Below are positions 9,790 through 19,974 of a stretch of DNA of 30,760 nucleotides, in pieces; position 1 is the stretch's first letter, and every line of letters starts with the position of its first letter. A program made the translations under genes and the position numbers. This DNA is from Nemertoderma westbladi (Eukaryota > Xenacoelomorpha > Nemertodermatida > Nemertodermatidae), in assembly GCA_032718475.1 (NCBI GenBank), contig JAUCBJ010002082.1:1-30760 (forward strand). The letters run 5' to 3'. The notes beneath the pieces were generated by a model. That model searched no databases. It had not been told where the DNA came from and saw nothing but the letters and a program-made list of their open reading frames with translations.

Positions 9790-10510
9790 ATTTTAAACTT
9801 GTTTTTTTCGGTGGGTGCCAAATTTTGGTGCCAGCACCAAATTTTGAAATAAGTCAATTTTGTAAATTGATCGTTTGAAACTTGTTTTTTACGCAATTTG
9901 GGTTTTTTGGGTTTCTGGATTCGAAGAAATATATACGAGTTGCACGAAGCGTATCAAACTTGTATTTTTCGGTGCTGTGTGCAAATTTTGGTGCTAGCAC
10001 GAAATAGAAATAGATAAAATTGCTTGTGAGAATTTATTTTTTGCGTTTTAGAGGTTTATGGCTGTTCTGAATTCAATGGAAAATATAATTATCGAACTAG
10101 ACATCTCAAACTTGTATTTTTCGGATGTGGGTGCAAAATGTGGTGCTACTGTAGCACCAAATTTTGAAAACCATCAAATATATCAATTGATTGTGTCACC
10201 TTGTTTCTTGCGTTATACGGGTTTGTGATGGTTCTGAATTCAATGGAATCAGTAAAAATTTCATAGGAGAGTTGTCAAACTTGTATTTTTCGCCGGTGGG
10301 TGAAAATTGTTGTGCCAGCACCAAATTTTGGAAAATATGCAAATTGATAAGTAGATAGTATCACCTTGTTTCTTGCGTTATACGGGTTTATGAGGGTCCT
10401 GAATCCGATGGAATCAATAAAAACTGCACTGAACATCGCAAACTTGTACTTTTTGGTGATGGGTACGAAATTTGGTGCTAGCACCAAAATTTGCCAAATT
10501 ACGCCGAAAA
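9790..10510. repeat. Internal repeats of about 160 bp inside the piggyBac-like element
   Basis: A module AAACTTGTATTTTTCGG, then a short gap, then AAATTTTGGTGCCAGCACCAAATTTTG or a variant, recurs near 9795, 9955, 10110, 10275 and 10438. GGTGCNAGCACC is itself a small palindrome, so each module can form a hairpin. Subterminal repeat arrays like this are common in non-autonomous DNA transposons; the function here is unknown. Confidence 0.7.
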
Positions 10511-10948
10511 ATACAAGTAGCAATGATCTAGCATATTAGAAATGTATTCCATTAGAATCAGCGCCCTCAAAAACCTGAAAATGTGAATTTATAGCATCGT
10601 ATAAGTGAATTAAAAATTTTGTGTTCTAACTGAAAAGTGCTGGTTACTTGTTTTTTTCATTTTTTTCCTACGCAGAGAGGACTAAACAGCCTTTTATAGT
10701 AATCATATAATTTTTTAATATTTTCCAATGTATTTTACACCCCAGAAAACCTGTATTGAAAAATAATTTGCCGAAAATGTATCTTTCAAATTTGGTGAAA
10801 ATTGTGCACTACTTGTAATTTTGGTGCTGCAATATAACCACCCCAGTACATTTTTTCGAAAATTTTTTTTTTCGGTCGGATCCAGACAAGTGATACCTAC
10901 GTACAAACAAAAAATCAGACGTTTTCGTAAATATTTGTAGATTTTAGA

Positions 10949-10973
10949 GGGGGGGGGGGGGGGGGGGGGGGGG
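10949..10973 (+). repeat. Poly-G tract, 25 bases
   Basis: An uninterrupted G run directly before GTCAATATGACCCCC at the right end of the piggyBac-like element; a shorter G run occupies the mirror position at the left end (9477-9488). Exact length is likely assembly-dependent. Confidence 0.9.
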
Positions 10974-11030
10974 TCAATATGACCCCCTCCCGGTATTTGT
11001 ACAACATTTTATAGCCCGGTCCTAATAGGG

Positions 11031-11034
11031 TTAA
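11031..11034. other. TTAA target-site duplication, right
   Basis: TTAA directly after the inverted terminus TAATAGGG; the partner is at 9460-9463. Confidence 0.8.
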
Positions 11035-11245
11035 TAGACTAGAATTTTAAAGGATCTAAAATTTGACAGATTTTATAAATATTAATAATTAATATTTAGG
11101 ATGGGCACCAGTTTATTCCAGAACTTGTCTGGGGACGTTAACCACTGATTCTAGAATTTTGTCTTTCAAGTATATCGGTGGGTGCCGCGATATCTTAATC
11201 GACTAGAATTGCAGATGGTCAAAGGGTTTAACAGATTTATTTTGC
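11035..11245. repeat. Diverged host repeat, continuation of copy 1 and copy 2 (empty site)
   Basis: Begins with the right part of the interrupted copy and continues into a second, uninterrupted copy. Copy 2 contains GATATCTTAATCGACTAGAATT with no insertion, which is the natural empty-site control for the element at 9464-11030. Confidence 0.7.
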
Positions 11246-11742
11246 GTTATACGCTACTGTTAAAGGGACATCACGCTACTATATGTATTATTTAATATAC
11301 GGTATGAGAGCAATATCGCACGAAGCAATGTCAGTGAGAAGAGGCAAGTCGTTTCCAAGGTCTACCCAGAGCTTGGTTTAGCCGAGACAGGAGGATCTGA
11401 ATTTTGCATTCCTAATACTCTACTTTACCAATAATACTTGAATATAGTAGGAGCTTTATTGTACTTTAATAAGTACGGATATTTCATCTTACTGTAGTTA
11501 CGTATTTGTAATGTAATACGGACAGTAAGGAAAGAGAAAAATAATTATTTCTCGCCGTCGCTGTAAATATATAATATGTAAATAATTAAGTAATAAGCAC
11601 TAATATATTGCACTAATCTACTAAATAATCGCTAAAATAACATTCTACTAAATAAAATTAAAGAAAACGATTATAATAAAATTACATAATAATACATACA
11701 TAAATATAAAATAATAAGAATATAAAATAATATGGTCACACA
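11245..11742 (-). repeat. Possible 3' LTR of the BEL/Pao element
   Basis: AT-rich DNA immediately after the end of pol on the minus strand. A plausible LTR start (TGTGACC) is at about 11740-11742. No second copy was found near the 5' end of the element, so this remains a guess from position and the TG start. Confidence 0.3.
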
Positions 11743-11758
11743 CCCACTCCATACGCTA

Positions 11759-12160
11759 CTAAGCTGGGGAGTCCCTAGATGTTTGTTGGATTAGGGAGGT
11801 GGTCGTGGGAAGAGTATCTTGCCTTCCATAGTTTCCGGACAGTTCTCGGTCTCTTTCCAGTAAACATAAACGACAAACTGGGCGATTGAGGTGCTGTGTC
11901 TCGAAGACAATTCCCGGTTTCTTGAAGTTACGTCGCATGACGACGAGTTCTACCGATCGCACCAAACCATCATCCGAGATGTGAGTCTCGATGATACGAC
12001 CTGTCTGCCACCGCTTACGTGGAAGATCTGAGTCCACAATAAGGACCATGTCTCCAGCGCTGACGTTTTCTTGCTGCGCAAACCACTTCGTTCGAAGTTG
12101 TAGCGTGGGCAGATAGTGTTTTTCGAAATGATCAGCGAAACGACGGGATAACAACTGCAT
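11759..12160 (-). pseudogene. BEL/Pao integrase C-terminal domain
   Basis: An open frame of 133 codons in a different phase from the catalytic core. It has HYLPTLQLRTKWFAQQENVSAGDMVLIVD and PRKRWQTGRIIE, the conserved 'GDMVLI…W..GRI' region at the end of BEL/Pao polyproteins, then CRLCLLERDRE. It ends just before the presumed 3' LTR. Confidence 0.82.
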
Positions 12161-12815
12161 GAGTTGCCAAGTTTGCCAGCAGTATTCGTCTCCGTCTGTG
12201 ATTTCCGATTGTGGGGAGCATGGCTACAGGTTTCTTCAGTAGGAAGTGCGCGGGTGTTAGCGCTTCCAGGGAATCGGGACTCGATGAGACTGGCATAAGC
12301 GGTCTCTCGTTGAGATAGGCGGCGATTTCCTCCATTATCGTCCGCAAAAGTTCGTCGGTGAGATACGCGCGGCGGCACGGCACTATAAAGTGAAATGCGG
12401 TCTTCACGCTTCTAATTAATCTCTCCCAACTTCCTCCCCACCAAGGGGCGTCGGAGGCGTTGAAGGTCCAGCTAGAAGCTGTTACCCTTAGCTGATCATC
12501 CACCTGTCTTTGGTTCCAATCTTTGACGTAAGCTTTGATTTCATTGTTGGCACCAATGAAGTTTGTTCCCTTATCAGATCTCATCGTGTTACTAGTTCCA
12601 AAGCGAGCGATCTGTCGTCGTAAGCTTAATAGGAAGCTGTTGGTAGATAAATCGTTCACCATATCTAGATGGATAGCTCTACAAGTCATACAAACAAAGA
12701 TGACGCACCATCTCTTGACTATAGTCCTAGCACGATATACTTCAATAGGGCCAAATAAATCTACACCGGTATTAGTAAAGGGTGGTTCATAGAAGCTTAC
12801 TCGTTCCCTAGGTAA
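12132..12815 (-). pseudogene. BEL/Pao integrase catalytic core
   Basis: Same frame as the upstream pol after the TAA at 12816-12818. First catalytic Asp in NTGVDLFGP, then TCRAIHLDMVNDLST, second Asp in RSDKGTNF and Glu in GGSWERLIRSVK, giving a complete D,D,E triad. The end reads LNERPLMP and LTPAHFLL, both typical of BEL/Pao. Near 12180-12215 the homologous frame changes to that of the downstream piece. Confidence 0.85.
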
Positions 12816-15800
12816 TTATGCCTCTCGCTGTGTTAAAGGCCTACTGAATGCTTTCCTACAGGGTATGCAGTTCCTAAGAACTTGGTTCAGAGCTCTACAG
12901 GGTTTATAAAAATAATAGCGAGTTCGAATTTCGCTAAGAACTCGTTCTCTACCACCATGATAAAGTTTGCTGTGAACATCTACAATCATCTTGACTTGTA
13001 TTTCAAGATTTCTAATGAGGATGGGGAACTTAGTGTCAAAGGATAATGGAGCATTCGTTAATCTTCCTCCAACACGTATCAACCCATCTATCATTGTGCT
13101 AGAGAAACGATCCCTTAAGCGCATCTGGGGATTTCTCAACAACAGGAAATACTTATCGGAATCCTCATAGCATTGCAGGAGTCTCAGCATCTGCTTGTTG
13201 GTTTCTTCATGCTCCTGATAACTGATCTTCTCCTTCAGAAACCTGTCGGATATCTTATATTTGGGAAGATCTTTAACAACATGGACCTGCACCGATGTCA
13301 GCGGAGCGGTATCACTATTGGTCTTCGTCCCGGAGTAGTGATGATGAAAACATCTTTTTAAATATGTAACGGCCTTACAGAGCCGATTCCAGGAACTGTA
13401 GTGATGTATCGCTCTCTGCAGGAGAGGTGAGAGTCCTTGCGAGACGTCTGGTATTCCAGATTTCCAATCCTTCTCACGGATTTCCACAACAGACTTATTT
13501 ATGGCTGTGGGTTTCTGATCCAAAGCGTCGTCTCCGGAAGTATGTAGTACAGACAGATCTACCATAGGTTTAAATAACTTCGATTTACTCGCCCGAGTTT
13601 TAGGTTTGACTTTCTCCGCTCCCTTGGCCTGTCTGATCTCTGCCGTAGTAAGATGAGGAGGCCATTCTTCTTCTTCTTTATAGAGTAAGTCGGGTCCACC
13701 TAACCAGTCTGGAGTATCTACCAGTTCTTGTGGAGTTGCTCCCCTGGAGGCGATGTCTGCTGGATTAATCGTTCCGGGGCAATGTCTCCATTGATCCATC
13801 GTCGTGCGACTGAGTATAATAGGACCAGACTCACGGGAGTTGCTGGTGAATTTAGTTAATCGAAATCCACCTCTTTTTAAGCACTCTACCATTCCTTTAG
13901 CGACATCAATGGCTTCTTCGACTGATGGAAGGGACTTTAGATTGTCGTCCATGTATATATCCCGTTTGATGTTGTCAATCACCTCTTTAGAGAAGGCTTC
14001 TCGGTTGTCATCCGCAGTGGTGCGCACCACTGAACAGGCGTTTGAAGGGCTTGAGATTATCCCAAAAGCCTGGATGGTCATCCAGTACTCCACCGGTTTC
14101 TGGTTGAGGTCTCCTTCAGGCCACCACAGAAATCGTAGGCTATCTCGATCCCTATCCAGCGCCTTGACTTGTAAGAACATGCCTTCTATATCTGAGGCGA
14201 AAGTGATTGAATATTGTCTTAATCTTAAGAGTATTCCCAACAAGGATTGGAGTAAGTTGGGTCCGGGTAACAATTCGGAATTAAGGGATTGGCCCATGTA
14301 GAGGGCGGAGCCGTCAAACACTACTCGTACCTCATGGGGTTTACCGGATTTGGGAACGTAATGGTGAGTTAAATAATACGTTCTCTCAGTTATAGGTGTT
14401 TCTTCTGGTACTCGCTCCGCATATCCCTTGCTAATAAATTTCTTCAACTGTGTTTGATACATTTCTTTAGTTGAAGAATTTGCCGTAAGGCGTCGATGTA
14501 GTTGAGCAATTCTTTTCTCCGCCAAGGGTCTGTTGTTTATGAACTTTGGTTCTCGCTTTCGGAAAGGTAGACCGATTTCATATCTACCTTGATCTTTAAG
14601 AAAACGTGTAGTTGTCTCTTGGATCTGCTTGGCTCTTTCTTCTTCTACCGATAGGGCCTTATCGTAGGAATTGGGCTCTACAGCCTCTTGAGTAAAGAAT
14701 CGTACGGCGTGTTCATCCCGAGTTTTGGCATTATAACGTTCAATGACGTCATTCAGTTCGTCGTTATAGTCGTCTCGTTCTGATGGACGAAGGAGCTGAC
14801 ATAAGTTCACTCGGTTTTGCCAAGTCTCGTTTACCTTAAGGAGATCAATGGTATTCTCCTCGTCGAACAGTTGGTGGACATCGTCATTATCTGAGGAGTA
14901 TGGCGTTCCCTCAGTTGGATCGTCTAACTCACTGCTCTCAACTTCCCATTCTCTTACTTGATATACCTGATCTTTCGGTAATCTTTCCATGAGAGTTCTA
15001 CGGGAAGGGCCAGTAAAGTACCAACCCACTCTAGTTCTTCCCGCATAAGCTTGTAGTGGTTGCGGTTGAGCAGGCCGTTTCTCCAATGTCTCGAGCGCTT
15101 CATGCACGTTTTGACCCATGAGTATTTGCACTCCAGGGTAATCGGTGTTGAATCTAGGTATTTCAAGCTGCTGGGTGAAATCGTCCTCATCCCAGTTATA
15201 AGGTTCCACTTGGCTGGTAGCGAAGTTCTTTATCGCCACCATTTTTACTGACCTTATACTATGTTCTCCTAGTTCATCCTGGGGGGTGGACAACGCACCT
15301 ACATAATAATCCGCTATTACTGTAGATTTCCAAACCTGCATAATTCCTGACATATTTAGCTTAGTTCGGAACTTGGGTTGTCCAGCAAAGATGTCTTCGG
15401 CTAGTTCTTTGTCGATGAATGTTCCTGTGCTACCGGAGTCAAGGAGGGCGTTCACTATATAACTCCTTTTAGGTCCGTGGACCCTTAACTGTACTACAGG
15501 AAATTCTCGGATTCCTACATTGGAAGTTGGCGCTTTCCAAGATGGTTGTCTGTCAGAAGTAGTTAGGGTGAGGTCGCTGTCTGTGTCTTTTTCATATGTA
15601 AGTGCTCGATACACTGCGGTATTTATCATGTAACAGGATTCGTCTTCGTCGGAGAATTCGTCCGTATAGAATCCTTCCATCTCAGAACTTTGGTCAGTGT
15701 CATTCACATCACTGAATTGGACATGTAGTTCGGACTCACTTACCTGACTCGGGCTGTTTCGCTCGAATTCAGTGTGCAACAAGATATGATGTTTCGCACC

Positions 15801-16343
15801 GCACTTTGCACACCTTGTGTCGGAGTAACAGGTTCGCCGTTGGTGTCCTTGTCTGAGGCAATTATAACATAACCGCTTATCCCACATGACTTCCCGTCTA
15901 TCCGTTAATGATTTCTTTAGGAATTCATCACACACGTTCAAACGGTGGGGCCCGTCACACAGCGCACATTTCGGTTTGATGTTACTTACCTTATTTTGAG
16001 TAACGTTGTGCACACTCGTTCTTTCTTCGGGCTTTCTTACCTGAATTCTCTTAGGAGACGTAGGAGGGGTTTTTCTTACCTGTTCTCTCCTGTCATTGGT
16101 TCGAGACCTGAATTTACTTACGTCTTTGGGCGTTTTGTTGACATAATAAGATCTTTCAGTGTCTTTCCCGCTGTCCTCTCCTTGAGAAGCCTGGCTTTCG
16201 CCGTCGTCGGTATAACACACTGGTGTTACCTTTCTCCTAGAAACGGGTTTCTCACTTACCTTGTTTTCCAGTGTCTTCTCTCTGGACTGCTTTAGGAGCT
16301 GTAATTTCACTTCTCCATCTAAGAATGACATGAGATCAGCCAT
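12816..16343 (-). pseudogene. BEL/Pao Pol: zinc knuckles, aspartic protease, reverse transcriptase, integrase zinc finger
   Basis: A 1175-codon frame. Cys/His knuckle region at about residues 125-190 (CALC…, CYNCLRQGHQRRTC, CAKCGAKHH). Aspartic protease with LLDSGSTGTFID near 300. RT at about 600-830 with FASDIEGMFLQV and RDIYMDDNLKS. RT is followed abruptly (…RLTKFTSNSRE then …MDQWRHCPGTINPADIASRG) by the segment that normally lies beyond RNase H: the RT tail and RNase H are missing without loss of frame. The C-terminus has the integrase HHCC finger (VHSKLYHGG and CIPCRKAF). It ends at an in-frame TAA (12816-12818), beyond which integrase homology continues in the same frame. Confidence 0.9.
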
Positions 16344-16364
16344 GGTAGGGTCTCGTCGTTGCTG

Positions 16365-17450
16365 TTACATCATATATAACACTTTCTTATCCCAGCGTGT
16401 ACCTACTCCACCCTTCGGTAAGGTAGAGGCCACAGCTCCAATAACTATAGAACTCTGATATTCATGAGACTTACCTAGCCAATCTAATTGTCTACAGATC
16501 TCTTGAATCTCATCGGAAAACTCTATTATCCCGCTGCTAATGAACTTTCGGGGCGCTACCAATTTTGCATACAAATACCTAGCTATGTTATTCCTATTAC
16601 CATACCTGATGTTTAGGGTATCCCAAACTTGTCTTAATCCATCGGGATGTCCAATAAACTTTAACGCCATTAACTTGGGAGATCCTTCCAAGCACTCGAT
16701 GAGGAATCTAAGTTTCTCTCCGTTAGATAGCACAGAGTTCTGTATGTTATCTTTGTAATATTCATTAAAAGGTAACCATTTCATCTCATCTCCATTGAAC
16801 TTGACGATCTCTCCCACCTTTACCGCTTGACGGGCTTCGGTTCTAGCCATTTGACGCGTAAAACTTTCTTGGGCCATCGTGTTATTTAATATCGAGTTAT
16901 CGGTATATAAATTTCTCGGATTATTATCAAGTCTATATGGAATATCATTGTCAACAGGTTTATAATTACCCTTAATAGGGTTTACTATAGGAGTTTCCAC
17001 TTCGCTAGCAGTATAGATGCGTGTAGGCTCCACACCTTGCGCATGAAATACTTCAGACCTAACAGGTTGACACATTGTTACAGGGGGTGGTGGTATACCC
17101 TTTTGTGTATTTACTAATTTATTGCGTTCTAACGCGATACTTTGCTGCACTTCTTGCAACTCTAACCTACTTTCCCTTACTGTGCCCTTGAACTGCTTAA
17201 CAGTCTCCTGCATCTGCCCGAGCAGGAGATCCATCCCCCGCCGTCTCTCATCCACCCACTCGACCGCCGAAGCAGGAGTCGCCAACGTTGTAGCGGGCGG
17301 ACGAGGGACAACGGGCGACAAATCATTAATATTTCGCTCGGAGTCCAAGACATAAACTGTCTCATGGGCTGTTCTGCTGGGTACAGGTAGCTTAGTGCTA
17401 TGCAAAGAGAATTTAGAGGTAGGTTCTGGGAGTACAGGTGTCTCTATCAC
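16365..17450 (-). pseudogene. BEL/Pao Gag (coiled coil and capsid-like region)
   Basis: A 361-codon frame. The N-terminal third is a proline-rich spacer, then a heptad-like stretch (MQETVKQFKGTVRESRLELQEVQQ). From about residue 205 the Gag core typical of BEL/Pao appears: FNGDEMKWLPFNEYYKDNI, then LRFLIECLEGSPKLMALKFIG and LRQVWDTLNIRYGN. It ends at TAA 16365-16367, in frame with the following pol frame, so this stop splits what is usually one polyprotein. It could be a nonsense mutation or a termination site bypassed at low frequency; nothing here argues for programmed readthrough. Confidence 0.85.
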
Positions 17451-17562
17451 CGAAGGGGTGGCTTCGAGAACAGGCCTAATTATTTCAGGCTCATCTACTA
17501 TAGTAGGGAGTCTGTCTATTTTAATAATTTGGTCTATGGGTTCTGTACTACCTAAGTCGGTG

Positions 17563-18180
17563 CTAGTTAGTTGTTTTCGAACAGCTGGGGGGCAAATCAG
17601 GCAATTTCTGACGGTGGGACATTCTTCTACGTCTGCTAAGACGAGATCTATTTCCTCCGCCTTCAGGATCGGTGGTATCGCCTTCCTCAGATGATGTATA
17701 TCCTTGACTAGCTGTTAACTGTTTATTTATGCAGTCTTGATTCTCTTGAAGATTTTCCAACTCTAGTTGGGTTGTTTCTTCAGATGCCCTCCGTTCTGCT
17801 TCTGCCACTGCATCTGCCGCTGCCACTACCGCCTTTCTTTCCGCTTCGGCCGCTGCCACTGCCGCCTTTCTTTCCACTTCTACCGCCTTTCTTTTTGCTT
17901 CTGCCTCTGCCGCTGCCGCTGCCGCCTTTCTTTCTACTTCTACCGCCTTTCTTTCCGCTTGGACATTATGGTGCCATACAGAGAGCGGGCCAGGGTTACT
18001 CTCTATATCACCGCAAAGAAGGATCGATATGGAAGATGGTTGGAAGGTAATTGAATATACAGTACTACTGTGGCTAATAAAACATACACTGGATGCCACT
18101 GGGTACTGTTTGCAAACCAATAAGAACCATAATAAAACGTGAAAATTTTGAATATGGTTTGTTGTGGCTATCCGCCACAT
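17563..18180 (-). other. Chimeric frame: LINE-type N-terminus with 2A peptide fused to alanine-rich Gag coiled coil
   Basis: A 205-codon frame from ATG 18180. Residues 1-55 are hydrophobic (VLLWFLLVCKQYPVASSVCF), ending in LLCGDIESNPGP, a match to the 2A consensus D-x-E-x-N-P-G-P that causes ribosomal skipping between G and P. The next residues, LSVWHHNVQ, resemble the start of the endonuclease domain of CR1/L2-type LINEs that carry N-terminal 2A sequences. At residue about 75 the sequence switches to repeats of (A)ERKAVEVERKAAAAAAEAE, a coiled coil typical of BEL/Pao Gag N-termini. The frame shifts into the wrong phase before the rest of Gag (stop at 17563). Either a LINE fragment replaced the 5' LTR, or the fusion is a real element feature. 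Confidence 0.7.
17720..17960 (-). repeat. Imperfect coding repeat (alanine/glutamate/arginine-rich coiled coil)
   Basis: Repeats of a 30-60-bp module encoding AERKAVEVERKAA-like sequence, visible on the plus strand as recurring CCGCCTTTCTTTCC(G/A)CTTC. Low-complexity but in one open frame. Confidence 0.75.
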
Positions 18181-18582
18181 TTTGTCGGATAATGTAGAAA
18201 CATTTGGTTGTTACTGGCTTGCAAACAATATAATGCATTATTAGTAAGTTTAAAGTTTGAACAAACAAGAGAAAGTGGCCAGTGGAATGGGGCTGTGAGT
18301 AATAAAACAACGCGCAATGTCAGTCGAGTTGGGCTATGTACGAAAACTGTACTTCTACATAAACAAACCAAAATACAACTTACATAAACGGACAACAAAT
18401 ATAAAACAACCATCACCCAATATAATTCTAGTTCACTATACAACAAGAAACTGGCTGTAGCACAGTACGCAAACGCTTAAGCAACAGTGAGGCAGGTATC
18501 AGACCCCACATGACTGCCCACGGGACAGTCAACAGTGTATTTTTACGTGTGGCAGGTCAAATGCCAAATTACATGGAAGCAG
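18181..18582. other. No recognised feature
   Basis: AT-rich; may include the 5' untranslated part of the LINE fragment on the minus strand. No copy of the possible BEL/Pao LTR is visible here. Confidence 0.4.
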
Positions 18583-18990
18583 GACAATTCGATCCCGGAC
18601 AATTCGGTCCTGGACAATTTGTCCGGGACCAATTTTAAATGGTACTATATAATGGTGAATGTTCTAAAACCTTAATAGATATTATTATATTGTATCTAGT
18701 GTTTTTTTTATTAGCTACTGTAGTATTTTTTTGAAAATAAAAAAATTACAATAGCTAGTAAAAAACAATAGCTACCATAAAAAATATATCTACTAATATT
18801 CTAGAACCTTCACCAATATCAAAAAAGCACTAACAATTCGGACCCGGACAATTCGGTCCCGGACAATTCGGTCCTAGGACAATTCGGTCCTAGGACAATT
18901 CGGTCCCGGACAATTCGGTCCCATTTATTTAGTGTTTTGGTACTGAATTGTCCGGGGCCGAATTGTCCGGACTGAATTGTCCGGGACCCA
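18583..18990. mobile_element. Inverted-repeat (foldback/MITE-like) element with GGACAATTCGGTCC repeats
   Basis: Both ends carry multiple copies of GGACAATTCGGTCC or its complement (18587-18635 left; 18833-18985 right, in both orientations). Inside, 18650-18690 (TGGTGAATGTTCTA…TAATAGATAT) is an imperfect inverted copy of 18790-18825 (ATATCTACTAATATTCTAGAACCTTCACCA), so the whole block can fold into a long hairpin around an AT-rich centre. No coding capacity. Superfamily not determined. Confidence 0.65.
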
Positions 18991-19060
18991 GGGACGGATT
19001 AAGGGAGGGGGCAACAGGGGCAGCTGCCGGGGGCCCGTAAGTTGGAAGGGGCCCGGAAGT
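18986..19060 (+). mobile_element. Possible hAT-like transposon terminus
   Basis: CAGGGACGGATTAAG followed by a GC-rich GGGGGCAACAGGGGCAG stretch resembles the CAGGG…GGAT-starting ends seen on hAT-type elements. The matching opposite end (CTTAATCCGTCCCTG) is not found within the next kilobase, so this is a lone terminus at best. Confidence 0.3.
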
Positions 19061-19974
19061 TGGGAGAAATTTACCGAACATTATCTCCCTGATAAAACAA
19101 CCTCATTTATTTATTAATTTCTGGCTGTTCAAAAATATTTAGAGTATATCTCACATATAGCACCATTCAGAGCACTGTGTCCCATAGAAAGTTTAAAGTG
19201 TTTAAAAAATGTTGAAAGTGTAAAGTAATGCTTGAAGGAAAACTTTAGCAAAAAAGTAGATTTAAAATAATAGTAAATTATTACTATATTACAATAGCAA
19301 AAAAATAGATTTAAACTAATAGTAAATTATTACTGTATTACAATTAACATTTAATTTACTTTTCAATTAGATTTATCTGAAATCATTCACGAGGTCAGTA
19401 GTCACAAAGCTAGGAAAATGCTTTTTTTAAAGTAATTGTTGTATCTAATTTATTGATTTACCAATATATTTTAAAAATTATATCCCAATCAAAGTCACAC
19501 ATTATTTTTCAGTATGTCACTAGTCGCTACCCAACGCGTGTACGCTGTCAGTATGGCAGTCGTTCCTAAATATATAATTGATGTCTTTTGGATGGTGTCA
19601 TTTTAGGAAAAAATAAATATTATTTAAATAATAAATGACTATTATGCGAGGAAAAAAAGTAAGACGAAATCACCGCTTTTTTCACTGATTTTCAATTTAG
19701 CGAAATTCAACTATTCTGTCCAAAGTGTTTTCTGTTTCGTTTTTTATGTCGAATATATTGTTTTATTTGGAAAAAATATCACAAGCGTTACTTATTTTTA
19801 CCAACGGGGTCTAAAATTTTTTGCAATTGGTTTTTCGTGGGGGGGGGGGGGGGGGGGGGGGTTCAGTTTCAATAAGTGTCGCTTTTTTATAGAGCTCTGG
19901 AAATATTACGAAATATTAAAAATAATTATAAATTAAAACGAAGTCTTAGACTTATCTAAAGTACCACAAACTAA
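19061..19974. other. Intergenic, AT-rich, with poly-G
   Basis: No gene. Contains a near-duplicate pair (AAAAAAGTAGATTTAAAATAATAGTAAATTATTACT near 19249 and 19300) and an uninterrupted G run of about 23 bases at 19839-19861. Confidence 0.5.

Larger units (their letters stand above)
9464..11030. mobile_element. Non-autonomous piggyBac-like element (TTAA target), 1567 bp
   Basis: Flanked by TTAA at 9460-9463 and 11031-11034. Terminal inverted repeats: the left end starts CCCTATTAAACCCGGG and the inverted right end starts CCCTATTAGGACCGGG. Just inside each end lies a G-run followed by GGTCAATATGACC, a hairpin sequence. TTAA duplication with CCC-initial ends is the signature of the piggyBac superfamily. 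No transposase frame exists inside, so it depends on a partner elsewhere. The neighbouring repeat at 11035-11245 preserves the unoccupied site (GATATCTTAATCGACTAGAATT), matching the joined flanks here. Confidence 0.8.
11759..17700 (-). mobile_element. Decayed BEL/Pao LTR retrotransposon (gag-pol)
   Basis: A single gag-pol frame on the minus strand, as is normal for BEL/Pao: coiled-coil and capsid region of Gag (16365-17700), CCHC-type knuckles, DSGS protease and RT with IYMDD (12816-16343), integrase (about 12132-12950) and C-terminal tail (11759-12160). Lesions are in-frame TAA at 16365-16367 and 12816-12818, frame changes near 17570-17700 and 12180-12215, and an in-frame loss of the RT tail and RNase H near 13785-13845. 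A 5' LTR is missing; instead the 5' end joins a LINE-derived segment with a 2A motif. The open frames are long, so inactivation is fairly recent. Confidence 0.9.

Noticed and set aside
16344-16370. Programmed stop-codon readthrough between Gag and Pol
   Set aside because: The TAA is followed by CAG CAA, but BEL/Pao elements normally have one continuous frame and this copy carries several other stops, so a nonsense mutation is simpler.
17767-18054. Cysteine-rich or leucine/proline-rich plus-strand proteins
   Set aside because: Shadow frames opposite the alanine/glutamate coiled-coil repeat.
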